Assembly: GCF_907164915.1 (NCBI RefSeq)
Contig: NC_061869.1
Span: forward strand, 45,691,771 to 45,755,770
Direction: 5' to 3'
Length of the DNA: 64,000 bases
Source of the DNA: Impatiens glandulifera
Lineage: Eukaryota > Streptophyta > Magnoliopsida > Ericales > Balsaminaceae
Numbering within the stretch: position 1 is the first letter of the stretch; every line of letters starts with the position of its first letter. Shown here one piece after another: positions 23,435-33,035 of the stretch. Below the pieces are notes generated by a model that did not search any database, was not told the origin of the DNA, and saw only the letters and a list, made by a program, of their open reading frames with translations. A program made the position numbers and the translations under genes.

Positions 23435-26400
23435 ATGTGGGTACCAAAAAGGTGTAAATAATTTTCTTTTGCAGGTTAGGAGAAGCAACCGGCTAAAGAA
23501 CTCAGAATGGTATCTGGACAACGGATGTTCAAGACACATGACCGGCAACGACGAGCTACTAACCGACATCAAGTATGAAACCGGAGCAGTCATAACATTC
23601 AGTGACAACTCGAAAGGTAAAACCGTGGGAAAGGGTAAGATTGTCCATGGTAACCTATCCATAAATAATGTACTACTGGTAGAAGAACTGCATTTTAATC
23701 TATTAAGTATAAGTGAAATGTTCGATGTGGGTTATAAAGTTGAATTTCATAAAAATGCATGTCTAGTTAAGAATCAGCAAAATGATATCCTTTTAACCGG
23801 TAACCGAATGGGAAATATTTACAAAGTTAATTGGAAAACTGATTTTTTGAAAAACCTGTGTGCATGATAGCCGGAAATGATCCAAACTGGCTTTGGCATA
23901 AACGGCTAAACCACTTGAATTTCAAAACAATAAACTTTATATGTTCCAAAGAACTAGTTCATGGTTTTCCAAATGTTAAGTTTTCAAAAGACAAAGTATG
24001 TGTTGCATGTCAAATGGGCAAACAAATAAAGTCTTCTTTCAAAAGTAAAGGAAATTATCAATCTGAACGGTGTTTAGAACTTACTTGGGTAACATTTATA
24101 CTATGGTAGTTATTGATGACTATTCTAAATTTACTTGGGTAACATTTATATCTTCTAAAAATCAAGCAACTCCAATCTTGATCAAATTGATTTTGAGAAT
24201 ACAAAATGAGAAATCTATTCGAGTAAACAAAATCAGAAGTGATAGAGGAACTGAGTTTATAAATAGCAGTTTAACCACTTTTCTTGATGATTCCGGTATT
24301 AGACACGAGTTGTCTAGTGCCAGAACTCCTCAACAAAACGGCCTGGCTGAGAGAAGAAACAGAACTCTCAAGGAAGCCACAAGGTCAATGATAGCTGATT
24401 CGGGTATTGCTCAAAAGTTTTGGGCTGAAGCTATCAATACCACATGCTACACACAAAACCAATCTTTAGTAATTAAACGTTTTTCCAAAACCCCTTTTGA
24501 AATATACTATGATCGAATTCCAAACATACGGTATTTTCGAATTTTTGGCAGCAAATGTTTTGTTCACAACAACGGCAAGAATTACTTGACCGCTTTTGAT
24601 GCTAAATCCGATGAGGGAATAATGTTGGGATACTCAGTTGTAAGTAAAGCCTATAGGGTGTATAATACTAGGACTTTAACAGTTGAAGAAACAGCCCACG
24701 TTGTTTTTGATGAGTCGGTTGAACGAAACACTGCTTTACCCTTCGACCTTCACAACAGAATGGAAAAATTTCAATATCTATTCTGATGATGAAGACGAGG
24801 TTCCGGTTTTTAGACGATTTGTCAATGACCAAGCGGTTGATGCTGAACCTCAGCCTGCTCAAGCTGCCTTACCGCAGAAAGTTGACTATTCAGTTTCGAT
24901 TGAAGAAATCGGTCGGTCTGACTCTGTTCAACCTACTGATCAGTCTAACCTTGATCAGCCAACCGAAAACTTGATAGACACGTCTCGGATAAACCTCAGA
25001 AGGAACAAAAATCATCCTCTTGAACTAGTAATAGGTAACATATCCTCACTAGTCCGAACTAGGCAACAAAATTTGGAACACTATGAAAACTCAGCTTTCA
25101 TATCACAAATTGATCCGAAAAAGGTGGATGAAGCATTGTCAGATCCCGATTGGATCTTAGCAATGCAAAAGGAATTAAACGAGTTTGAGAGAAATAAAGT
25201 CTGGTACCTAGTCCCTAGACCGACAAATAAACCGGTTATAGGAACACGATGGGTATTCAGAAATAAACTCAATGAAGACGGTTTAGTTACGAGGAACAAA
25301 GCCCGGTTAGTGGCTCAAGGCTATAAATAGGAAGAAGGCGTTGATTTTGAAGAATCATTTGCCCCTGTAGCTAGACTCGAGGCCATTAGAATATTTTTAG
25401 CATGTGCAGCTTTCAAAAATTTCAAATTTTTTCAAATGGATGTTAAAAGTGCTTTTCTAAACGGTAAAGTAAATGAAGAGGTTTATATCAATCAACCTCC
25501 AGGTTTTAAAAATCCAGAACACGAAAAACCATGTTTATCGGCTAAACAAAGCCCTTTACGGTTTGAAACAAGCTCCAAGAGCCTGGTACGATACATTAAC
25601 ACAATTTTTATTTGATCACAAATTCACAATAGGTTCAGTTGACAAAACACTTTTCAAATTTGAGAGAAAGGAACACATATTACTTGTTCAAATTTATGTC
25701 GATGATATTATCTTCGGATCAACCGATCCAAAATTATGTGATAAATTTTCAAAAATGATGACTGACAAATTTCAAATGAGTATGATGGGAGAACTGAGTT
25801 TCTTTCTAGGACTTCAGGTTATGCAGATTGAAGCCGGAACCTTTATAAGCCAACCGAAGTACACAGCCGAATTATTGAAGAAGTTTGGAATGGATACATG
25901 CGCGGAGGCGTCTACGCCAATGAGTCCTTCTCTAAAGCTAGACAAAGATTAGGATGGTCAAGCCGTTGACATCACAGCATATCGAGGAATGATTGGATCA
26001 TTGCTCTACCTAACAGCCAGCCGACCTGACATTTTTTTTGCGGTTGGAGTATGCGGAAGATTCCAAGCCAATCCAAAGCAATCACATTATACTGCGGCCA
26101 AAAGAATATTAAAATATCTAAAGGGAACTCAAGAAGTGGGACTTTGGTATCCAAAAGACTCAAGTTTCAACCTCATAAGCTACTCATACGCTGATTATGC
26201 AGGATGCAAGATCGATAGAAAGAGTACAAGTGGAACCTGCCAGTTCCTAGGTGACCGGTTAGTCACCTGGAGCAGCAAGAAACAGACCTCAGTTGCAACA
26301 TCAACCGCAGATGCAGAGTATATAGCAGCCGGAAACTGCTGTGCACAACTCCTCTGGATCCAACAACAACTAAGGGACTTTGGTGTAGAAGCCAAGGAAT

Positions 26401-26650
26401 CTCCAATATTCTGTGACAACACCAGCGCGATAGCGATCACATATAATCCAGTGTTGCACTCAAGAACAAAACACATTGATATAAGACACCATTTCATCCG
26501 GGAGAATGTTCAGGAGAAACACATCCGGTTGAATACGTCTCGACCGAGCAACAAGTAGCAGACATCTTCACAAAACCACTACAGAAAGCTAAATTTTCTC
26601 ATTTCAGAAATATTCTAGGAATTACTGATGTTAAGCAACTTATATCATGA
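23421..26650 (+). pseudogene. pol of element A (protease, integrase, RT, RNase H; disrupted)
   Basis: The pol frame is +1 relative to gag and overlaps its end. Protease: WYLDNGCSRHMTGN near 23507 (Asn where C has Ser). Integrase zinc site WHKRLNH and CVAC near 23890-24010. The integrase core is 24070-24780, but the segment holding the first catalytic Asp (HMDLFGP in C) has been lost and a 20-bp direct repeat stands there. SDRGTEF and QQNGLAERRN remain. RT runs 24780-25950 with an in-frame TAG at 25328-25330 and YVDD at 25695-25706. RNase H runs 25960-26560; SYADYAG has lost the first Asp of SDADYAG. A frameshift near 26528 precedes the end, DIFTKPLQKAKFSHF to LIS-stop at 26648-26650. Enzymatically dead several times over. 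Confidence 0.9.
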
Positions 26651-27326
26651 TCATGCATGCATATTGCTTACATACGTAACATTGAAAAACCGGGATATGT
26701 GTTCAGAGAGAAGATCTCGCTTCTCAAACCATATTCAAATAGGCCATTGAAAATTCAAGAATGCTAACCGGGAGGAAGTCTCCGGTTATACCTGATCACT
26801 TCATGATGTCAAATCACGTGTATACTTACTATACGGTTGAAATGACCTGGTAGAAGTGAATATACTTCATCCATAGTTGAACAAATGTTGATGTGACTCA
26901 ACATTTCTTCACAATCGGAACAACATATCCAACTAAAACCGGTCATGGAAAACCGCTCAGTACAAATGCACTCTGGTTTCGATGGAATGAACTTTTCCGG
27001 TTAACTTGAAACAGCTAACCGCGTTTTCATGCATACCTTGAGAAATGAAGCCTGTAATAAATAAATACAGTCTACCACAATCGAGATGACGACATGTGTC
27101 CATCATCAAGAGAGGGAAACTCACATCTTGTCAATAGATTTTTGTCATCATGAATATCTTGGTAATAATTAGTTTTTGCATTGGAAATAAACATTATACA
27201 CTTCAATAAGTTAAAGCCTATTAACTAATTGATGACATCATTAAGCATGCTTAACCTATTGATCTAGCCGAACCCCTAGCTATATAAACCACCTTCAAAT
27301 CCTCACAAATCTCACTATTCACAAAA
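26651..27326 (+). promoter_or_regulatory. Spacer after pol and acc1 promoter region, element A
   Basis: About 680 bp without a coding frame. It ends in a core promoter: TATATAAA at 27281-27288, 46 bp before an ATG at 27327 whose third codon is a stop, and 77 bp before the ATG used for acc1 at 27358. Element C has the same arrangement at 45018-45084. Apart from scattered accgg motifs I see nothing else in the spacer. Confidence 0.5.
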
Positions 27327-27357
27327 ATGTCTTGATCTTACACTCTATCTCAAGAAC

Positions 27358-28095
27358 ATGAACTCCAACTCTCTAACAAAGAAAATTCTATTGGCTGATT
27401 TCAACTCGATCTACCAATACGAAGATCATGATGTCAAAGTAATGTTCTTAGCCGTTGAAAGAAGCGGGCTAAGAGGATTTCTTGAAAACAGATTCATTCT
27501 CGACTATCTAGTAGTCGAAGAATTCTTCCAGACCGCAAAGGAGGTGCATCGAGACCTAATCGTTGCACAAGTTTACGGTCAATCTTTTCTATTCAGCGAG
27601 ACGGATTTCGCTGAATACTGTTGTTTTCCCACATAAGGGGTAACCGACTTAACCTACTCTCCGGTGACCATGGATTAAATGTGTCATCGGTTCTCCAACT
27701 CTGACATCCCGGTTAGACCCTGGGGTGCTAAAAGCCAACTCTCTCACAAGTACCAGCTTCTTTGTGAGATTCTGGGAAAGTCCGTTTTGGGCAGAGAGAA
27801 AAGCTATTACTACACCCAAAAGATTTTCGAGATGATGATCGCTGTTACGGTTGGGACACCGGTAAATTGGTCCTGGATCATCTTCAGCAACCTGAAGAAG
27901 ATGCTTCTTTCAAACAAAACCGGCTACGCTCCTCAGCTAAGCGGTTTCTGTGCTAGCTTGGAGATCCACTCCGGACCCTTCGTCACTCTCCATCCAAAGC
28001 ATGTGGTCACTAAGGAGAGAGTCCAAGAGCTGATCGACCGATGGGAAGAATCTAAGGCAAAGAGGAATCAAGCGGCTGGGTCATCCAATGTTTAA
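27358..28095 (+). pseudogene. acc1 of element A: accessory protein, two nonsense codons
   Basis: One frame of about 246 codons with in-frame TAA at 27634-27636 and 27676-27678 and otherwise intact. Start chosen at MNSNSLTKKILLADF because the ILxxDF motif lies 7-13 residues from the start in the paralogs. N-terminal half: GLRGFLENRF, VVEEFFQTA, then ETDFAEYCCFPT (equivalent to the FxLPTEG motif of acc2). C-terminal half: HKYQLLCEILGKSVLG, FEMMIAVTVGTPVNW, IIFSNLKKML. No signal peptide, membrane segment or zinc motif seen. The function is unknown; the domain layout weakly recalls the putative plant transposon protein family, which needs a profile search. Confidence 0.75.
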
Positions 28096-28539
28096 ATCAT
28101 CTCTCGTCCTTTTTGTCTTTTCCCAAACCGGTAATTTTGTTGTACTACCGGTTTGGTACCTTGAATTAATGAAGATCATTTCTTTCCATTTCAGTCAAAA
28201 ATCAAAAATCAAAAATCATAAAGTAAATGACCAACAGTTAATGCGCCGTATCAAACCCAATCAAATCACTCTTGGAAACAGAAATATTCGTTTTCAAGAA
28301 GCATGCCTGATCCGATTTGACTAGACATGCCTTTATCCTCTTGAAAATTTACAAAACATTTATGACCAGACATAAACGGTCTGATTTTTCAAAATATCCT
28401 CATTTAATGCATCCAACCGCTCAAGCTATAAAAGGGGGCTCAATCCTGCATCTTCAAACACGCCTCCTTCACTCTTCTCTCTAAAGCTTGAAAGTTCAAA
28501 AGAACTCCTTTCGATTCTCATTCTCATTCTTCTTCAAAA
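28096..28539 (+). promoter_or_regulatory. acc1-acc2 spacer with acc2 promoter, element A
   Basis: Noncoding. It contains TATAAAAG at 28427-28434, 113 bp before the acc2 ATG, followed by a CT-rich leader (cttcactcttctctct and similar), as in many plant 5' untranslated regions. A short run of repeated caaaaat motifs is at 28198-28220. Confidence 0.55.
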
Positions 28540-29298
28540 ATGTCTGCTGAACTAAGAAACACAATCGTCAACTTCGAAGAAGTAAAAGATGGTCGGTTTC
28601 ACGATACCATCTTCCAACCGATCATAGAATCGAGGCTTCAAAACTTCCTTGAAGGCTCAAACACCATCCTTGTAGAGGAAGTGTGCGAGTTCTTCAAGAA
28701 TGGACACATTCTTGATGATGGTAGTATAAGGACCATCATTGACGGAAGATTTGTTTGGATTACCGAAGAACATTTTGCTGCTTTCTTCAACCTTCCAACC
28801 GAAGGGTTCTCTGACTTCCCAACGCCATTCTTTTCGGCTAAGGAAGACTTCGGCTTTATCTTCTCCTCTTCCATCGAACCGGTCGAAGACCACGTGAAGA
28901 AGGAAAAACTCGCCCCACACTATCAAGTCTTTCATGATTTGGTTCAGCGGTCTATCATGGGCCGAATGCCAAACCAAAACTACAACAGGAAGGCATTCGA
29001 CATCATGATAGCCATCATCCGCAAATCCGCAATCAACTGGTCCTCCTATCTATTCAACAACTTGAAGCAGCTTATAACCGCTTCAAGAGGAAGGGTCGGT
29101 TTCTCTCCACAAATCTCTTGGTTTTTGGAGGCTCAACGCCGCAACCTTGGGCCCGGTGTTCGTGTCGGACCGGCCAACACTATGACTCTATCCATGCTAA
29201 ATAGATGGATATCAAGGATTGAGGAACGAACACCCGACAACACCGTGGACAAGTGGCTTGACAGAATGGTGGAAGGGGATTGGGTCGATCTAGACTAA
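28540..29298 (+). CDS. acc2 of element A: intact accessory protein, 252 aa
   Basis: The only uninterrupted accessory frame in the window. The start MSAELRNTIVNFEEV matches the paralog pattern of a short lead before the xxNF/DF motif. Visible blocks: LQNFLEGSNTI and VEEVCEFFKNGHI (residues 30-55), an IDGRFVWITEEHFAAFF strand-helix block, then LPTEGFSDFP (about 85-95), HYQVFHDLVQRSIMG (about 125), KAFDIMIAIIRKSAINW (about 145) and FNNLKQLI, FSPQISWFLE, LGPG (160-205). It is soluble-looking with no membrane segment. It is paralogous to acc1 and acc3 and orthologous to 46240-46929 in element C. No function can be assigned; roles in packaging, nuclear import or silencing suppression are only guesses. 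Its own TATA box lies 113 bp upstream. Confidence 0.75.
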   Translation: MSAELRNTIVNFEEVKDGRFHDTIFQPIIESRLQNFLEGSNTILVEEVCEFFKNGHILDDGSIRTIIDGRFVWITEEHFAAFFNLPTEGFSDFPTPFFSAKEDFGFIFSSSIEPVEDHVKKEKLAPHYQVFHDLVQRSIMGRMPNQNYNRKAFDIMIAIIRKSAINWSSYLFNNLKQLITASRGRVGFSPQISWFLEAQRRNLGPGVRVGPANTMTLSMLNRWISRIEERTPDNTVDKWLDRMVEGDWVDLD

Positions 29299-29563
29299 GT
29301 TGTTTATTTTTCTTTCCGGTTTTTGGTCATTTTGTTGTACAACCAAAAACCGCTTAACTACTCTTTCGGACTTATTTATAAAACTTTCTAATTTTAAAGT
29401 CTCCGATTATTCCATATCCTTCTTTCCGGTTTTAAATTCAATAAACATAAGACTTCATGTTAAACGAAACTTCCGGTTAACAAAGCTTCCGGTAAAGCAA
29501 AAACGAAAAGTTTGAAAAACTTACCGCCCACGGTTTTACCGCACAAAATTTACCGCCCATTGT
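29299..29563 (+). other. acc2-acc3 spacer, element A
   Basis: Noncoding, with several ttccggtt motifs. From 29520 it passes into short CCGCC-rich repeats (taccgccca, accgcac, taccgccc) that continue into the acc3 promoter. No coding frame supported. Confidence 0.5.
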
Positions 29564-29680
29564 TTTCCCCGCATTTACCGCCGAAAGTTACTGCAGTAAG
29601 TTTTGGAGGGAAAATTGGCGCCAAAATATTATCAAGTGACGGTTCGTCTTCCAACCGTTCGAAACCGCCTCCTATATAAG
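29564..29680 (+). promoter_or_regulatory. acc3 promoter of element A with E2F-like sites
   Basis: TATATAAG at 29673-29680 lies 123 bp before the acc3 ATG (29796). Upstream are matches to the plant E2F consensus WTTSSCSS: TTTCCCCG at 29564-29571 and a palindromic pair within attggcgccaaaa at 29614-29625, readable on both strands. The corresponding region of element C has five such sites. The motifs are seen directly; regulation by E2F is inference. Confidence 0.5.
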
Positions 29681-29795
29681 TTCAGATCAATTCATTTTCT
29701 ACATTCGCTTTCTCTCTCTAAAATTCTCAAATCTTCAAAGGCTCTCTAACTTCTGTTCATCACTGTTCTTCATCTTTTTCTTTCACAAGATCAAC

Positions 29796-32706
29796 ATGGC
29801 TCTAGGTAAATAACCTTTTCAATGGATGTTGCAGGTCTATTTCAACGACATCGACGAACACGCTGGGGAGGAAAACAAGGCTGTGCTTCAATCTCTAAGA
29901 GATTCGGGATTGAAGGCGTTCTTGTCTGGTCCGTTCGTCGTGCACCCGACGACAGTTATGGAGTTTCTGGCGACGACGGCTCTAACGAAGAGGAAAGTCT
30001 CCGCCACCGTCAACGGAAAAGATGTTCACATCACAGAGGAGCTGTTCTCTAAAGCACTCGGTTTGCCGAACACCGGTTTGGACTTCAAGACTAACTTAAC
30101 CGATGCAGAATCTAATGTGGTCCGGTTAGTGATATCGGCTGACGATCAGGATCTGGTGATTCACTCAAGCCGGAAGAACAAACTGAAACCGGAGTTCAAG
30201 TGGTTGCTGAACATCATCTCTCGTTCGATTCAGGGTAGAGGAGGTAACTTCGATAACCTGACCAAACTTAAGGTGAAAATGATGATGGATATTGTCCGCG
30301 GTGACAAGATAGATTGGGGAGCCGTTATCTTCGAACAGTTCTGTGAGATGGTGATACAGAAGGATGGCCGGGTTCAAGCCTTCGCAATGCAAATCATCGA
30401 AATTCTTAAGTTCCTTAATGTGGAACTTGGTGAAGGTGAACCGCTCCCACCCAAACATTCTTAACTCAGAGCAAATGAGTGAGAAGACTAACAAAGCGGT
30501 TAATCCGAAGTCTTCCAGAACGAAGTCCTCAAAGGAAACCAGTTCATCCGCTCCGGCTGAAGAAGGTTCAAAACAAGAAAAACCGAAGGGGAAGGCAGTT
30601 CAAGCTGGGGCCTCCCAGAAGAAGAAGGGAATGAAGAAGTCTTCCGCAAAGAAGAGCTCCAACAAGCCGACTGACTCCGAGAAAACCCTTTCCTCGGACA
30701 ATTCGCCGAAGAGAACCGAAGACGTCTTCCAGCCCATTCCAATCAACACCGTTCGTCCCATCAATGTTGACTCTCCATCACCAAGGCAAACCGAACCCTC
30801 GGGGAGCCACGAAACCGAGTCAGCATCAAAGGAGGAAGTAGAGGTTAATATTCACTCAGAAAACTCCAAGTCCCCCAACAAGAACATCGACGAGATCATG
30901 GATGACGTAGGTTTAAATACCTCGGAAGTCATTGTGGATGTAGTCCAAAACATTGCTAAGGAAACCGAAGACGATGTGTCAAGTCGTCTTAAGTCAGCTG
31001 ATCAGGTTGAGATACCCGGTCAGAGTAAAATTCATTCAGTCGAAGAAACGGCCAAAACTGTGAACATTACCCCTCCGGCTCAGGAGGGCAATACTGAAGA
31101 AAAGGAACCATCCGTTTCAGCGGGGAACAAGTCCGTTCCAATCGATCCAACGCTCCAATCGGCCCAAGATGGGCCAGCTGATTCAATCTTAACACCTGAA
31201 GGGCCTGTTCAGGTTAACAAGGGCAAAGAGGTTTTACTCGAAGATTCCGTGGTAAAAGGAAAAGGTGTCACGCAAACCGGCTCCCAACCTGAAATCATAA
31301 CCGAGGCCGAGGTAGTCATGTCCGCAGAAGAAGAGGAGGAGATATTTGCGGGGCTCATTAGGGATATGGACAGAGATGCTGGTAAGTTGATATCACCATA
31401 TCACTTATGGGTAAAACTCCGTTATGAGACAACGATGTCAGACATGATCCCGACGATGAGTGGTAACAAACATTGGGAAAAACTCTTGGAAATAGAAGAA
31501 GTGGCTCTCAAGCTGGCGAATACCAACGTTATCCAAGCCGCATTTAACAAAACCACGGTGATTCATGAATACGCCTAGTTACAAGCAGTAAAAGATGCTT
31601 TGAGGGAAGCAGAAGGAGCAGCCTTAACTCCTATTGAATCGAGAATGTTTGAACGGTTTCGCTCAGTGCGTGAAAAACTCATTTAAAATGTTGACCGGCT
31701 TGACGCAAAATGGAGAACCGATTGCAGACATCATTTAACCCATGCCGACTTATATCAAAGCAAACCTTTCTTTGCTGCCGGGGAGACCTCCATGACAGTA
31801 GAAAACCGGGGAATTGATCCTCCTCAAATTGATAAGGCTTCGGAACTTGAGCAGGTAAAGCAGGTGGTGATCGATACACTTAACTCGTGTCTTGGGAATT
31901 ACACTATTGCAACCGATGAGAAGATTGCAACAGTTGAAACCAACCTGACGAACACCATCCAGGGATCAGTTCAAACTGAAATGGCCAACACCGCTCAAAC
32001 CTCGATCAGGTCTATGATAGATGAAGCCGTGCAAACTTCTGTCAAATCATTGATCGCAGAATCAGTCCAAACCGAAACCGCTCCCTTAGTCGATATGTTG
32101 CAGGCTATAGCTGTTCAAATTGGGGAGTTGTCCAAACTTCAAGTGAGCAACACTCAAGAGAAAATCAATTCTGACGCCGAAACCGCGAAGAAACTACAAA
32201 ACGATGAAAGGGAGAGGGAACGGTTAAGGAAGGAACTTGAAGAAAAAGATCATGCGCTTGCCAAGCAATACGAAGAAGAAGAACAGGCAGCTCTCCAGGA
32301 ACTCATACCGGCTCAACCCTCGCATGCTATGAAGACAAGGAATAAAAACAAGCGAAAGGCGGTTGCAGAGGTGATGAAGCGGGCAGAACAAAACAGTCAA
32401 AGAGTGATCGAACCAGTCGGGCTGAACGTGCAACCTCTTGATGAACTCAACCGTCGTAAGAAGAAAGCGGTCGAAATCTCAACCGCAACCCCAAGCTCCA
32501 GACCGATTATTGCTCAAACGTCTTGACCACCAAAACCAGTCTGTGCCGGTTTTGGTTTCGGCAAACAAACTCCCGACATCTCTAGTGTATGGGCCGGCTG
32601 GCAATTCGATGCTGAACGAAGAGAGAGGGAATGGAGGGCAAGGGAAGAAGAGGAAAGTAGGCGGAAGGAAAAAGAAATTGAAAATGGGGGGCCATCCAAA
32701 CCTTAG
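29796..32706 (+). pseudogene. acc3 of element A: long accessory protein with coiled-coil tail, disrupted
   Basis: Start at 29796 (MALGK) is collinear with C's acc3 start; codon 6 is a TAA (29811-29813) and the frame is then open to 30464. The N-terminal domain has VYFNDI, SGLKAFLSGPFVV, VMEFLATTA, TEELFSKALGLPN, KIDWGAVIFEQFCEMV. A frameshift at about 30450-30460 joins it to 30460-31578, a Ser/Lys/Glu/Pro-rich, probably disordered region with lysine-rich SKKKG-like patches. More stops follow (TAG at 31576-31578, TAA near 31684). The last part, 31792-32706, has Gln/Thr heptads, a coiled coil (DERERERLRKELEEKD), basic KTRNKNKRKA, an in-frame TGA at 32524-32526 and the ending VWAGW, DAERR, GGPSKP. 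The ancestral protein would have about 970 residues. Neighbours and tail resemble the env-like position of Sireviruses, but I see no signal peptide or membrane span. Confidence 0.75.
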
Positions 32707-33035
32707 TCTCTTTTACTTTCCTTAAGAACAATTATTTATGTTTGATTTGGTTTCAGAACTCAGTCGTTTTTATCGTATTTTGAAGTTATTAATTTCCTAA
32801 ATTTCCTTTGAAAAATGAAAACATGTTTTGAAATTTTTCTTAAATAAAAAAACATCAAATAGGGAGAAATTGTTAAACAGATTTTTCAAACCGGCCATAC
32901 ATTACAAGTTTTGAATTTTTATTCTAAATAATCAAAAAGGGAGAAATTGATAGAAAAATTAAGTAAGTTAATTTTCAAACCGGCCATACATTACAAGTTT
33001 TGAATATTTATTCTAAATAATCAAAAGGGAGAAAT
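32707..33035 (+). other. Triplicated polypurine-tract region, element A
   Basis: Three agggagaaat tracts end at 32870, 32947 and 33034, separated by an AT-rich spacer carrying aaccggccatacattacaag in two copies. The first tract is followed by TGTTAAACAG, which also looks like an LTR start, so the true LTR edge is ambiguous between 32871 and 33036. Confidence 0.75.

Noticed and set aside
23450..23475. Mini-intron GTGTAAATA to TTTTGCAG at the gag-pol border of A
   Set aside because: Only 23 nt, and joining its ends does not restore the pol frame; the +1 overlap explains the arrangement better.
27327..27357. acc1 start at the ATG at 27327
   Set aside because: Its third codon is a stop and it is out of frame with the acc1 domain; the ATG at 27358 keeps the motif spacing of the paralogs.
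29796..29850. Short intron in acc3 of A (GGTAAATAA to TTGCAG)
   Set aside because: It would be about 34 nt, too short for a plant intron, and acc3 of C is collinear in length without any gap. The TAA at codon 6 is better read as a nonsense mutation.
27358..32706. Envelope glycoprotein genes
   Set aside because: Position fits env-like genes of Sireviruses, but I find no signal peptide, cysteine pattern, fusion-like segment or membrane anchor in acc1-acc3.
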